The position numbers and the translations under genes were made by a program. 64,000 nucleotides of DNA, taken from the NCBI RefSeq assembly GCF_003116585.1, contig NZ_QEHM01000009.1, positions 62,001 through 126,000 on the forward strand, given 5' to 3'. The notes under the pieces are model-generated. The model was not told where the DNA came from and ran no database searches. It saw only the letters and a program-made list of their open reading frames with translations. Origin of the DNA: Albibacillus kandeliae (GTDB lineage: Bacteria; Pseudomonadota; Alphaproteobacteria; Rhodobacterales; Rhodobacteraceae). Positions 1 through 6,893 of this stretch are shown here, one piece after another; position 1 is the stretch's first letter; each line of letters opens with the position of its first letter.

Positions 1-865
1 GCTGAACTACTACCTGCTGGCCGACTGGCCGCTGGAGTACAAGGATGACCCGCAGAGCCGGTTCATCAACGAACGCAAGCACGCCAACATCCAGAAGGAC
101 GGGACCTTTTCGGTGGTGCCGCGCATGTGGGGCGGGATGACCACGCCCAACGAGCTGCGCGCCATTGCCGACGCGGCCGAGAAGTACAAGGTGCCGACCG
201 TCCACGTGACCGGCGGCCAGCGGATCGACCTGCTGGGCGTCAAGGGCGAGGATCTGCCCTACATCTGGGCCGACCTGAACAAGGCCGGGCTGGTGTCGGG
301 CCACGCCTATTCCAAGGGCCTGCGCACGGTGAAGACCTGCGTCGGGAAAGAGCACTGCCGGTTTGGCACGCAGGACAGCTCGGGTCTTGGCATCAAGCTG
401 GAGAAAAAACTCTGGGGTTCGTGGACGCCGCACAAGGTCAAGCTGGCGGTGTCCGGCTGCCCCCGGAACTGTGCCGAGGCGACCTGCAAGGACATCGGTG
501 TGGTCTGCGTGGACAGCGGCTACCAGATCGGGGTCGCCGGTGCGGCGGGCATGGATGTGAAGGAGACCGAGCGGCTCGCCGACGTGGCGACCGAGGAGGA
601 GGCCATCGAACTGGCCACCGCCTTCATGCAGCTCTACCGCGAGAACGCCAAGTACCTCGACCGGCCCTACAAGTGGGTCGCCAAGGTGGGCCTCGACTGG
701 GTGAAGGAACGCGTGGTGCATGACCTGGCCGAACGCAAGCGCCTCGTCGAGGCCTTCGAGCTGAGCCAGAGCATCTATCGCAAGGACCCCTGGGCCGAAC
801 ACGCGCGGGAGCGTGCGGAAACCTATCAGCCGATGGCTGACCTGACACTGGAGGCAGCGGAATGA
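1..865 (+). CDS. nirB: Nitrite reductase [NAD(P)H] large subunit, C-terminal part (5' end outside window)
   Basis: This is the C-terminal ~287 residues of the siroheme-containing assimilatory nitrite reductase, which reduces nitrite to ammonium in the cytoplasm. The frame is open from base 2, so the start lies upstream of the window. The siroheme/[4Fe-4S] ligand motifs are visible: a C-x5-C (TCVGKEHC, about nt 335–358) and a C-x3-C (SGCPRNCAEA, about nt 456–473). The N-terminal FAD/NAD and BFD-like domains are not in the window. The stop overlaps the nirD start (ATGA), so the two subunits are translationally coupled. The following nasA gene makes this a nitrate/nitrite assimilation operon. 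Confidence 0.95.
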   Translation, partial: LNYYLLADWPLEYKDDPQSRFINERKHANIQKDGTFSVVPRMWGGMTTPNELRAIADAAEKYKVPTVHVTGGQRIDLLGVKGEDLPYIWADLNKAGLVSGHAYSKGLRTVKTCVGKEHCRFGTQDSSGLGIKLEKKLWGSWTPHKVKLAVSGCPRNCAEATCKDIGVVCVDSGYQIGVAGAAGMDVKETERLADVATEEEAIELATAFMQLYRENAKYLDRPYKWVAKVGLDWVKERVVHDLAERKRLVEAFELSQSIYRKDPWAEHARERAETYQPMADLTLEAAE

Positions 866-1197
866 CCAACTGGATCGACATCGGATCGCTCGACGACATC
901 CCGCGCCGCGGGGCGCGCAAAGTGAAGACGGTCATGGGCTGTGTCGCGGTGTTCCGCACCGGCGACGACCGGGTCTTCGCACTCGACAACGCCTGCCCGC
1001 ACAAGGGCGGGCCGCTGGCCGAGGGCATCGTGCACGGCCACAGCGTGACCTGCCCGCTGCACAACTGGGTCTTCTCGCTGGAGACCGGCATGGCGCAGGG
1101 GGCCGACGAGGGCTCGGTCGCGACCTTCCCGGCGCGGGTCGAGGCAGGGCGGGTCCTGCTGGACGCCGAGCGTCTGGCGGCGCGGAGCGCGGCGTGA
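862..1197 (+). CDS. nirD: Nitrite reductase small subunit, Rieske-fold
   Basis: This 111-residue protein is the small partner of NirB. It starts in an ATGA overlap with nirB and ends in a TGATG overlap with the nitrate reductase gene. It carries a full Rieske-type [2Fe-2S] ligand pattern: CPH near residue 47 and CPLH near residue 66 (C-x-H…C-x2-H). The family includes members such as E. coli NirD that keep the Rieske fold but lack the ligands, so their presence here suggests a real cluster and an added electron-transfer step. Length is normal for the family. Confidence 0.93.
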   Translation: MTNWIDIGSLDDIPRRGARKVKTVMGCVAVFRTGDDRVFALDNACPHKGGPLAEGIVHGHSVTCPLHNWVFSLETGMAQGADEGSVATFPARVEAGRVLLDAERLAARSAA

Positions 1198-3836
1198 TGG
1201 AAAGCGTCGCCCCCACGGAGATCCGGACGACCTGCGCCTATTGCGGGGTCGGCTGCGGTGTCGTCGCCAGCAAGGTTGCCGGCGAAATCCGCATCACCGG
1301 CGACAAGGCGCATCCGGCGAACGGCGGGCGGCTCTGTTCCAAGGGGTCGGCGCTGGGCGAAACGCTCGGTCTGGACGACCGGCTGCTGGCACCGCAGGTC
1401 AACGGGGCCGAGACCGACTGGGACAGCGCGCTGGACCTCGTGGCGCGGCGGTTCCGCGACACCATCGCCGAGCACGGACCGGATTCGGTGGCCTTCTACG
1501 TCTCGGGGCAGTTGCTGACCGAGGACTACTATGTGGCCAACAAGCTGATGAAGGGATTCATCGGATCGGCCAACATCGACACCAACTCGCGCCTCTGCAT
1601 GGCCTCCTCGGTTGCTGGGCACCGGCGCGCCTTTGGCACCGACACGGTGCCCGGCCTCTACGAGGACCTCGAACTGGCCGATCTCGTTGTGCTGACCGGA
1701 TCGAACATGGCGTGGTGCCACCCGGTGCTGTACCAGCGCATCGCGGCGGCCAAGGCGGCGCGGCCCGGGATGAAGGTCGTCACCATCGACCCGCGCCGCA
1801 CCGCGACCACCGATCTGGCCGACCTGCACCTGCCGATCGCTCCCGGCGCGGACGTGGCGCTGTTCAACGGGCTGCTCGCCTATCTCGATCGAATGAGCGC
1901 GGTGGACCGGCCCTTCGTGGCCGCGCACGTCAACGGGTTCGACTCGGCCCTTGCCGCCGCCTGCGCCGATGACCTCTCCGCCACCGGGCTGGCCCCGGAG
2001 CTGCTGGAGCAGTTCTTTGCCCTCTGGGCCGGGACCGAAAAGGTTGTGACCTGCTACAGCCAGGGCGTGAACCAGTCGACCTCGGGCAGTGACAAGGTGA
2101 ACGCGATCCTGAACTGCCACCTTGCGACCGGCCGCATCGGCCGTCCGGGGATGGGGCCCTTCTCGCTGACCGGGCAGCCGAACGCGATGGGGGGCCGCGA
2201 GGTCGGTGGGCTGGCCAACATGCTGGCCTGCCACATGGAGATCGAAAGCCCGCCACACCGCGCCGCGCTGCGCGAGTTCTGGAACGCGCCGGTGATGCCC
2301 GAGCGTGCGGGGCTGAAGGCGGTGGACATGTTCCGCGCCGTGGGCGAGGGGCGGATCAAGGCGCTGTGGATCATCCACACCAACCCGGCGGTTTCGATGC
2401 CCGACGCGGACGCGGTGCGCGACGCCATCGCGGGTTGCGATTTCGTGGTGGTCTCGGACGTGACGGCGCGGACGGATACCGCGCGGCTGGCGCACGTCCT
2501 GCTGCCGGCGACCGCGTGGGGCGAGAAGGAGGGCACGGTCACCAATTCCGAACGCTGCATCTCGCGCCAGCGCGCCTTTCTGCCCGCACCGGGCCTTGCC
2601 CGGCCCGACTGGCAGATCCTGGCCGAGGTCGGTCAGCGGATGGGGTTTGCCCGCGCCTTCGACTATGCCCACCCCGCCGAGATCTTTCGCGAGTATGCGG
2701 CGTTGAGCGGTGTTGCGGCGCGCTTCGGGCTCGACTTCGACATCTCCGGCCTCGCCCGGATCGCCAACAGCGGTTACGAGGCGATGGAGCCGCTGCGCTG
2801 GCCGGTGAACGCCGTGCAGAGCGGCGGACGGTTCTTTGGCGAAGGGCGTTTCTTCACCAACGACGGGCGGGCGCGGATGCTGGCACTGCAGAGCCGGGCA
2901 CCGGCGGTGGAGCCGACGTCGGAACGCCCCTTCGTGTTGAACACCGGCAGAACCCGGGATCACTGGCACACGATGACCCGCACGGCCCGTTCGGCGCGGC
3001 TCTCGGCCCATATGGCGGAACCCTTCGTCGAGGTGCATCCCGAGGATGCCGAGCGGCTTGGGCTTGCGCCAGCCACGCTGGCCGAGGTCAGCAGCGCAAC
3101 CGGGCGCGCCATTCTGCGGGTCCTCGTGACCGACCGGGTGCAACCGGGGCAGGTCTTTGCCCCGATGCACTGGACCGGCGAGACCTCCAGCGCGGGCCGC
3201 ATCGACGCACTGGTGCCCGGGCTGACCGACCCGGTCTCCGGCCAGCCCGAGAGCAAGGCGGCGATCTGCGCGCTGGTTCCCTTCGCGGCCTCGGCCTATG
3301 CCTTCGCGCTCTCGGTCGACGAGCCCGCGCCGACCGCGGACTACTGGGTCAAGGCCCGCGCCAATGGCGGCTGGCGGACCGAGTTGGCGGTTGCACAGGC
3401 CCCTGAAGACTGGGATGCTTTCGCCCGTGAACTATTCGCCATCGAGGGTGACGTGCAGGCCATCAGCGTAACCGATTCCAACCGAGGCGGCGCGCGCATC
3501 GCGTTCCTGTCCGAGGGCCGCCTGCGCGCCGCGCTCTTCGCGTCGAGCGAGCCGGTCGGCGCCTCGCGGTCCTGGCTCTCGGGCTTGCTGGGGCAGGAGG
3601 CGGGCGCCGAATTGCTGTCGGGCCGTCCCGGTGGCGACCGGCCCGATCCGGGGGCCACGGTCTGCGCCTGCTTCGATGTCGGCGTCAACACCATCCTCGC
3701 CGCGATCTCCGCACAGAACCTGACCTCGGTGGCGCAGATCGGCGCCGCGCTGCAGGCCGGAACCAACTGCGGATCCTGCAAGCCGGAACTCGAGGCGCTG
3801 TTGCGCGGGGCGGCGCCCAGGCTGGCCGCAGAATGA
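1197..3836 (+). CDS. nasA: Assimilatory nitrate reductase catalytic subunit (molybdopterin, [4Fe-4S], C-terminal BFD-like [2Fe-2S])
   Basis: A molybdopterin-guanine-dinucleotide oxidoreductase of about 879 residues that reduces nitrate to nitrite in the cytoplasm. The N-terminal [4Fe-4S] motif is clear (CAYCGVGC, then C in LCSKG), followed by the molybdopterin domains and a molydopterin-dinucleotide-binding domain near residues 580–690 (RTRDHWHTMTRTARS). The last ~60 residues form a BFD-like [2Fe-2S] domain (VCACFDVG…TNCGSCKPE), as in NasA/NarB-type enzymes. The ATG at 1197 shares one base with the nirD stop; an in-frame GTG at 1194 is an alternative. The downstream gene overlaps by ATGA. Moco genes moaB, moaD and moaE lie elsewhere in the window. 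Confidence 0.94.
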   Translation: MESVAPTEIRTTCAYCGVGCGVVASKVAGEIRITGDKAHPANGGRLCSKGSALGETLGLDDRLLAPQVNGAETDWDSALDLVARRFRDTIAEHGPDSVAFYVSGQLLTEDYYVANKLMKGFIGSANIDTNSRLCMASSVAGHRRAFGTDTVPGLYEDLELADLVVLTGSNMAWCHPVLYQRIAAAKAARPGMKVVTIDPRRTATTDLADLHLPIAPGADVALFNGLLAYLDRMSAVDRPFVAAHVNGFDSALAAACADDLSATGLAPELLEQFFALWAGTEKVVTCYSQGVNQSTSGSDKVNAILNCHLATGRIGRPGMGPFSLTGQPNAMGGREVGGLANMLACHMEIESPPHRAALREFWNAPVMPERAGLKAVDMFRAVGEGRIKALWIIHTNPAVSMPDADAVRDAIAGCDFVVVSDVTARTDTARLAHVLLPATAWGEKEGTVTNSERCISRQRAFLPAPGLARPDWQILAEVGQRMGFARAFDYAHPAEIFREYAALSGVAARFGLDFDISGLARIANSGYEAMEPLRWPVNAVQSGGRFFGEGRFFTNDGRARMLALQSRAPAVEPTSERPFVLNTGRTRDHWHTMTRTARSARLSAHMAEPFVEVHPEDAERLGLAPATLAEVSSATGRAILRVLVTDRVQPGQVFAPMHWTGETSSAGRIDALVPGLTDPVSGQPESKAAICALVPFAASAYAFALSVDEPAPTADYWVKARANGGWRTELAVAQAPEDWDAFARELFAIEGDVQAISVTDSNRGGARIAFLSEGRLRAALFASSEPVGASRSWLSGLLGQEAGAELLSGRPGGDRPDPGATVCACFDVGVNTILAAISAQNLTSVAQIGAALQAGTNCGSCKPELEALLRGAAPRLAAE

Positions 3837-4807
3837 GTCTCTTGCCCTACGTGCAGGCGCTGGCGCGCGGCCCCGGCCGTTCGCGGCACCTGACGCGCGA
3901 GGAAGCGGCGGACGCGCTGGGGCAGATCATGGCGGGAACCGCCGTGCCCGAAGCCGCCGGTGCGGTGCTGATGCTGCTGCGCTATCGCGGCGAGAACGCC
4001 GACGAGATCGCCGGGTTCGTGGATGCCCTGCGGGCCGAAGCGGGCGACTGGCCGCAGCCCGCCCTCGACTGGCCGAGCTATGCGGCGGGGCGGACACGGG
4101 GCCTGCCGTGGTTCCTGCTGGCGGCCCGGCTGGTCGCGCGCGCGGGCTATCCCGTCATGCTGCACGGCTGGAATTCGCACCAGGCCGAGGCGGCTTCGGT
4201 CACCGCAGCGCTCGACGGGCTTAAAATCCCGTCCGCCACCGATCCCGACACCGCGGCCGCCGCGCTGGAGGCGGGCCGCATCGTCTACTTGCCGCTGGGA
4301 GAGGTTTGCCCGGCCGCCCTGCGGGTTCTGCGGCTGCGTGAGGTGCTGGGGCTGCGCTCGCCCATCAATACGGCGCTGCGCCTCTTCAATCCGGGCAAGG
4401 GGGCCGCCAGTGTGCAGGGGGTCTTCCACCCGCCCTACCTGAAGCTTCAGGAAGACAGCGGCCTCGCGCTGGGCCAGCCCGCGCTGACGGTGATCAAGGG
4501 GGGCGGGGGCGAGTTCGAGCGGACCCCGACCAAGGCGATGGCGCTCTTCGGTCTGCGCGATGGGCAACCGATGGACATGACCGCTCCGGCGCTGATGCCA
4601 GACGTGACCGGCAGGCTCGCCGAGGGGCCGGCGCTGGTCGAACCGGGCGACTTGGCTGCCCTGTGGTCGGGAGAGGCGGAAGACGCCTTTGCCAGCGCCA
4701 TCGTCACCGGGACAGCGGCGCTGGCGCTGTTCACGCTCGGCGCGGCGCCCGACGTCGAAGCGGCGCAGTCGCTCGCCGAAAGCCTCTGGGCCGCGCGCAA
4801 CGCCTAG
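3833..4807 (+). CDS. TrpD2/YbiB-like glycosyltransferase family 3 protein
   Basis: A 324-residue protein resembling anthranilate phosphoribosyltransferase (TrpD): a helical N-terminal domain ([16 protein letters not shown]…[16 protein letters not shown], residues ~20–65), a central sheet domain and a KGGGGEFER stretch near residue 222. The classical glycine-rich phosphoribosyl-binding loop of TrpD is not preserved, which fits the TrpD2/YbiB paralogues, reported to bind nucleic acid rather than make tryptophan. Overlap with nasA by ATGA puts it in the nitrate assimilation operon. Its role there is unknown; calling it anthranilate phosphoribosyltransferase would be an over-call. Confidence 0.8.
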   Translation: MSLLPYVQALARGPGRSRHLTREEAADALGQIMAGTAVPEAAGAVLMLLRYRGENADEIAGFVDALRAEAGDWPQPALDWPSYAAGRTRGLPWFLLAARLVARAGYPVMLHGWNSHQAEAASVTAALDGLKIPSATDPDTAAAALEAGRIVYLPLGEVCPAALRVLRLREVLGLRSPINTALRLFNPGKGAASVQGVFHPPYLKLQEDSGLALGQPALTVIKGGGGEFERTPTKAMALFGLRDGQPMDMTAPALMPDVTGRLAEGPALVEPGDLAALWSGEAEDAFASAIVTGTAALALFTLGAAPDVEAAQSLAESLWAARNA

Positions 4808-4865
4808 AGCGGGCAAGAGTCTGGCAGACTCGCGCTTACCTCTTCGAACCTCCGGATTCCGCGGC

Positions 4866-4890
4866 GGAACTTTCCACAGCAAGTAACGTT
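4866..4890 (+). promoter_or_regulatory. EcfG-type (general stress sigma factor) promoter for the DUF1328 gene
   Basis: GGAAC at 4866–4870 and CGTT at 4887–4890 are separated by 16 bp, an exact match to the alphaproteobacterial EcfG consensus GGAAC-N16/17-CGTT. It sits 70 bp upstream of the small membrane protein start at 4960, and the phyR–nepR–ecfG locus lies 350 bp downstream. Confidence 0.8.
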
Positions 4891-4959
4891 GATTTTGCAC
4901 ATCGCGCCGGAACGGGCGCCAGTCGCAGAAACGACCTGCTAACCGGAGAGGAACCAACC

Positions 4960-5130
4960 ATGCTTTACTGGGCTGTCATATTTTTCATTGTCGCCATCGT
5001 GGCCGGCGTTTTCGGGTTTGGCGGTATCGCCAGCGCGTCTGCTGGTATCGCGCAGATCCTGTTCTTCATCTTCCTCGTGCTGTTCGCCGTGGCCATCGTC
5101 GCACAGTTCCTGAGGCGTTCGACAAAGTAA
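4960..5130 (+). CDS. Small DUF1328-family membrane protein
   Basis: A 56-residue, strongly hydrophobic protein with two predicted membrane helices (residues ~3–20 and ~28–50) joined by a glycine-rich turn ([12 protein letters not shown]) and a basic tail (LRRSTK). Size, helix layout and the MLYWAVIFF start match the DUF1328/YtjA family, whose biochemical function is unknown. The ATG at 4960 is preceded by a GGAGAGG ribosome-binding site. An EcfG-type promoter lies directly upstream and a stem-loop directly downstream, so this is a single-gene stress-responsive unit. Confidence 0.9.
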   Translation: MLYWAVIFFIVAIVAGVFGFGGIASASAGIAQILFFIFLVLFAVAIVAQFLRRSTK

Positions 5131-5136
5131 CGGAGT

Positions 5137-5154
5137 TGGCCCTATCGAGGGCCA
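5137..5154 (+). terminator. Stem-loop after the DUF1328 gene
   Basis: Perfect 7-bp arms TGGCCCT (5137–5143) and AGGGCCA (5148–5154) with a 4-nt loop, 6 bp after the stop codon. There is no long T-run, so it is only a plausible terminator. Confidence 0.5.
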
Positions 5155-5202
5155 TTCCCGCTCCGTAGGCCGTGCCGAACCGGCCGCCGGGAGCAAAAGA
5201 AA

Positions 5203-5227
5203 ATCCCCCGTCCGAAGGACAGGGGAT
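5203..5227 (-). terminator. Rho-independent terminator of phyR
   Basis: Arms ATCCCCCGTCC / GGACAGGGGAT with one mismatch and a 3-nt loop. Read on the minus strand, the hairpin follows the phyR stop (5241) and is followed by TTTTCTTTTG, a good U-rich tail. It also separates phyR from the convergent DUF1328 gene. Confidence 0.75.
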
Positions 5228-5240
5228 CATTTTCAAGACG

Positions 5241-6056
5241 TCAGGATTTCAGGGTCTCGGTCGAGGCAAAGAACATCGCCTGGCTCACCGCCGATTTCAC
5301 CTGCTCTTCCTTGTAGGGCTTGGAAATCAGGAAGGCCGGCTCGGGTCTCTCGCCGGTCAGCAGACGCTCGGGGAAAGCCGTGATGAAGATGACCGGAACC
5401 TCGCCGAATTCCTTCAGCAGGTCGTTGACCGCGTCGATGCCCGACGAGTTGTCGGCCAGCTGGATGTCGGCCAGGATCAGGTCGGGGCGCGTTTCGCGGC
5501 CAAGTTCCACGGCGCTCGCGCGGGTCCGGCCCACCCCGGTCACCTGGTGGCCGAGTTCCGTGACAATCGAGCTGATGTCGGCGGCGATGACCGGTTCGTC
5601 CTCGATCACGAGGATGCGGCCCGAGATCGCGCTCTGCATGTCGTTTCGGGCGACGTTGATGAGGTGGCGCACCTCGTCGCGGGTCACGTCCATGATCCGG
5701 GCGATATCCGCGATGGTGAATTCCTCGATCGTGGCCAGCAGCAGGGCCTCGCGGGTATTGGTCTCGAGGCTTGCAAGATGCTGCTGTGCCCGGGCGAGGG
5801 TGCTCTCGCCCTCGGCGGGCACCGGCGCGCCGGAACTGGCCCAGATGGCATGGAAGCATTTGAACAGGGCGACCTTGATCGTCATCTCCGGGTCACTGAA
5901 GATGGAGCGATCCTGCAAGATGGTCTCGAGTGTCGCCACGGCGTACTGGTCGCCACTGGACTGCGACCCGGTCAGCGCGCGCGCATAGCGCCGCAGATAG
6001 GGAAGTTCTGCGGCGATCTGATCTGAGAGGTCCATGGTGGTTTGCGTCTCTGACAT
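5241..6056 (-). CDS. phyR: PhyR, anti-anti-sigma response regulator of the general stress response
   Basis: A 271-residue protein with the PhyR architecture: an N-terminal sigma-factor-like domain (residues ~10–130, including an HTH-like ATIEEFTIADIARIM segment) fused to a C-terminal receiver domain (ILVIEDEPVIAADI at ~148, phospho-acceptor Asp ~197 in LADIQL, Lys in SKPYKEEQ). In the known mechanism, phosphorylation lets the sigma-like domain capture the anti-sigma factor NepR and so release EcfG. It is transcribed divergently from nepR–ecfG, with a shared palindromic EcfG promoter pair between them, implying positive feedback. Confidence 0.96.
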   Translation of the reverse strand: MSETQTTMDLSDQIAAELPYLRRYARALTGSQSSGDQYAVATLETILQDRSIFSDPEMTIKVALFKCFHAIWASSGAPVPAEGESTLARAQQHLASLETNTREALLLATIEEFTIADIARIMDVTRDEVRHLINVARNDMQSAISGRILVIEDEPVIAADISSIVTELGHQVTGVGRTRASAVELGRETRPDLILADIQLADNSSGIDAVNDLLKEFGEVPVIFITAFPERLLTGERPEPAFLISKPYKEEQVKSAVSQAMFFASTETLKS

Positions 6057-6083
6057 TCCTTAGGCCTTTTTTTCGCTTTTCGC

Positions 6084-6109
6084 GGAACCAAACGCTTCGG
6101 GTTTGCGTT
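6084..6109 (+). promoter_or_regulatory. EcfG-type promoter driving nepR–ecfG–kinase
   Basis: GGAAC at 6084–6088 and CGTT at 6106–6109, spacer 17 bp. It lies 54 bp before the nepR start at 6163. Both boxes are embedded in a perfect inverted repeat (arms 6083–6095 and 6105–6117), so the mirror image promoter on the other strand uses the same DNA. Confidence 0.88.
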
Positions 6110-6116
6110 TGGTTCC
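6091..6116 (-). promoter_or_regulatory. EcfG-type promoter driving phyR
   Basis: On the minus strand GGAAC (6116–6112) and CGTT (6094–6091) are 17 bp apart. The CGTT box is 35 bp upstream of the phyR start codon (6056). It overlaps the plus-strand promoter almost completely, so holoenzyme bound in one direction would probably exclude the other. Confidence 0.88.
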
Positions 6117-6162
6117 GAAGCGAGAGTAATTTTTTCAACAGTCGCGGGAAGAATAGAGAGAA

Positions 6163-6339
6163 ATGATGGCCACCGGCAACGACAAGGACGCCGACGACTC
6201 TGCTCGGATCGAGGCAATTATCGATCGGAATTTGAAATTGGTCTATTCCGATCTTGTTCAGGAAGATCTCCCGGACCGCTTCAAGGATCTGCTGGCCCTG
6301 CTCAAGGCCCAAGATGTGGAGGCGAAGGGCGACAAATGA
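6163..6339 (+). CDS. nepR: NepR, anti-sigma factor of EcfG
   Basis: A 58-residue protein. The central segment IEAIIDRNLKLVYSDLVQEDLPDRF (residues ~17–41) has the NepR helix pattern ending in the family's characteristic LPDRF. NepR sequesters EcfG in unstressed cells and is itself captured by phosphorylated PhyR. Two tandem ATGs (6163 and 6166) are possible starts. Its stop overlaps the ecfG start by ATGA, coupling synthesis of anti-sigma and sigma factor. Position beside phyR and ecfG confirms the call. Confidence 0.92.
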   Translation: MMATGNDKDADDSARIEAIIDRNLKLVYSDLVQEDLPDRFKDLLALLKAQDVEAKGDK

Positions 6340-6893
6340 CCCACAAGGATCCCAGAGAGGGGCTGGTTGATCATCTTCCGGCTCTGCGGGCGTTCGCCCT
6401 CAGCCTTACCCGAAACGGCGCCACCGCCGATGACATGGTGCAGGACACCGTGGTCAAGGCGTGGACCAACATCGAGAAGTTCAAGCCCGGCACCAACATG
6501 CGGGCATGGCTCTTTACCATCCTGCGGAACACCTACTACTCCAGCCGTCGCAAGATGAACCGAGAGGTGGCGGACGTGGACGGCGTGTTCACGGCGAGTC
6601 TTTCGGTCAAGCCCGACCATGACGGGCGGATGCAGCTTTCCGACTTCCGTCGTGCCTTCGAGACCCTGCCGGACGAACAGCGCGAGGCGCTGATCCTCGT
6701 CGGGGCATCCGGTTTCTCCTACGAGGAGGCAGCCGACATGTGCAACGTGGCGGTCGGCACCATCAAGAGCCGGGCCAACCGGGGGCGCGCCAAGCTGGCG
6801 GAGCTGCTGGACCTTGGCAAGGATGGGCCGCTGGAACTGACCGACCAGGCGACGATGGCAGTGGTGGCAAGCGCCGGGCCGGTCCTTCAGTGA
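6336..6893 (+). CDS. ecfG: EcfG family ECF sigma factor of the general stress response
   Basis: A 185-residue sigma-70-family ECF factor. Region 2 is visible at residues ~15–80 (DHLPALRAFALSL…ADDMVQDTVVKAW…MRAWLFTILRN) and region 4 at ~105–155 (LPDEQREALILVGASGFSYEEAA…VAVGTIKSRANRGRAKL). It directs RNA polymerase to GGAAC-N16/17-CGTT promoters, four of which are found in this window. It starts inside the nepR stop (ATGA) and ends inside the GTGA that opens the histidine kinase gene. Confidence 0.95.
   Translation: MTHKDPREGLVDHLPALRAFALSLTRNGATADDMVQDTVVKAWTNIEKFKPGTNMRAWLFTILRNTYYSSRRKMNREVADVDGVFTASLSVKPDHDGRMQLSDFRRAFETLPDEQREALILVGASGFSYEEAADMCNVAVGTIKSRANRGRAKLAELLDLGKDGPLELTDQATMAVVASAGPVLQ

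Noticed and set aside
624-3170. 848-residue minus-strand reading frame opposite nirB–nasA
   Set aside because: It is antisense to three genes with clear motifs and has an Arg/His/Pro/Gly-rich composition typical of high-GC shadow frames.
3833-4807. Anthranilate phosphoribosyltransferase (trpD)
   Set aside because: No trp genes nearby, no clear phosphoribosyl-binding glycine motif and operon placement with nasA; TrpD2-like is the safer call.
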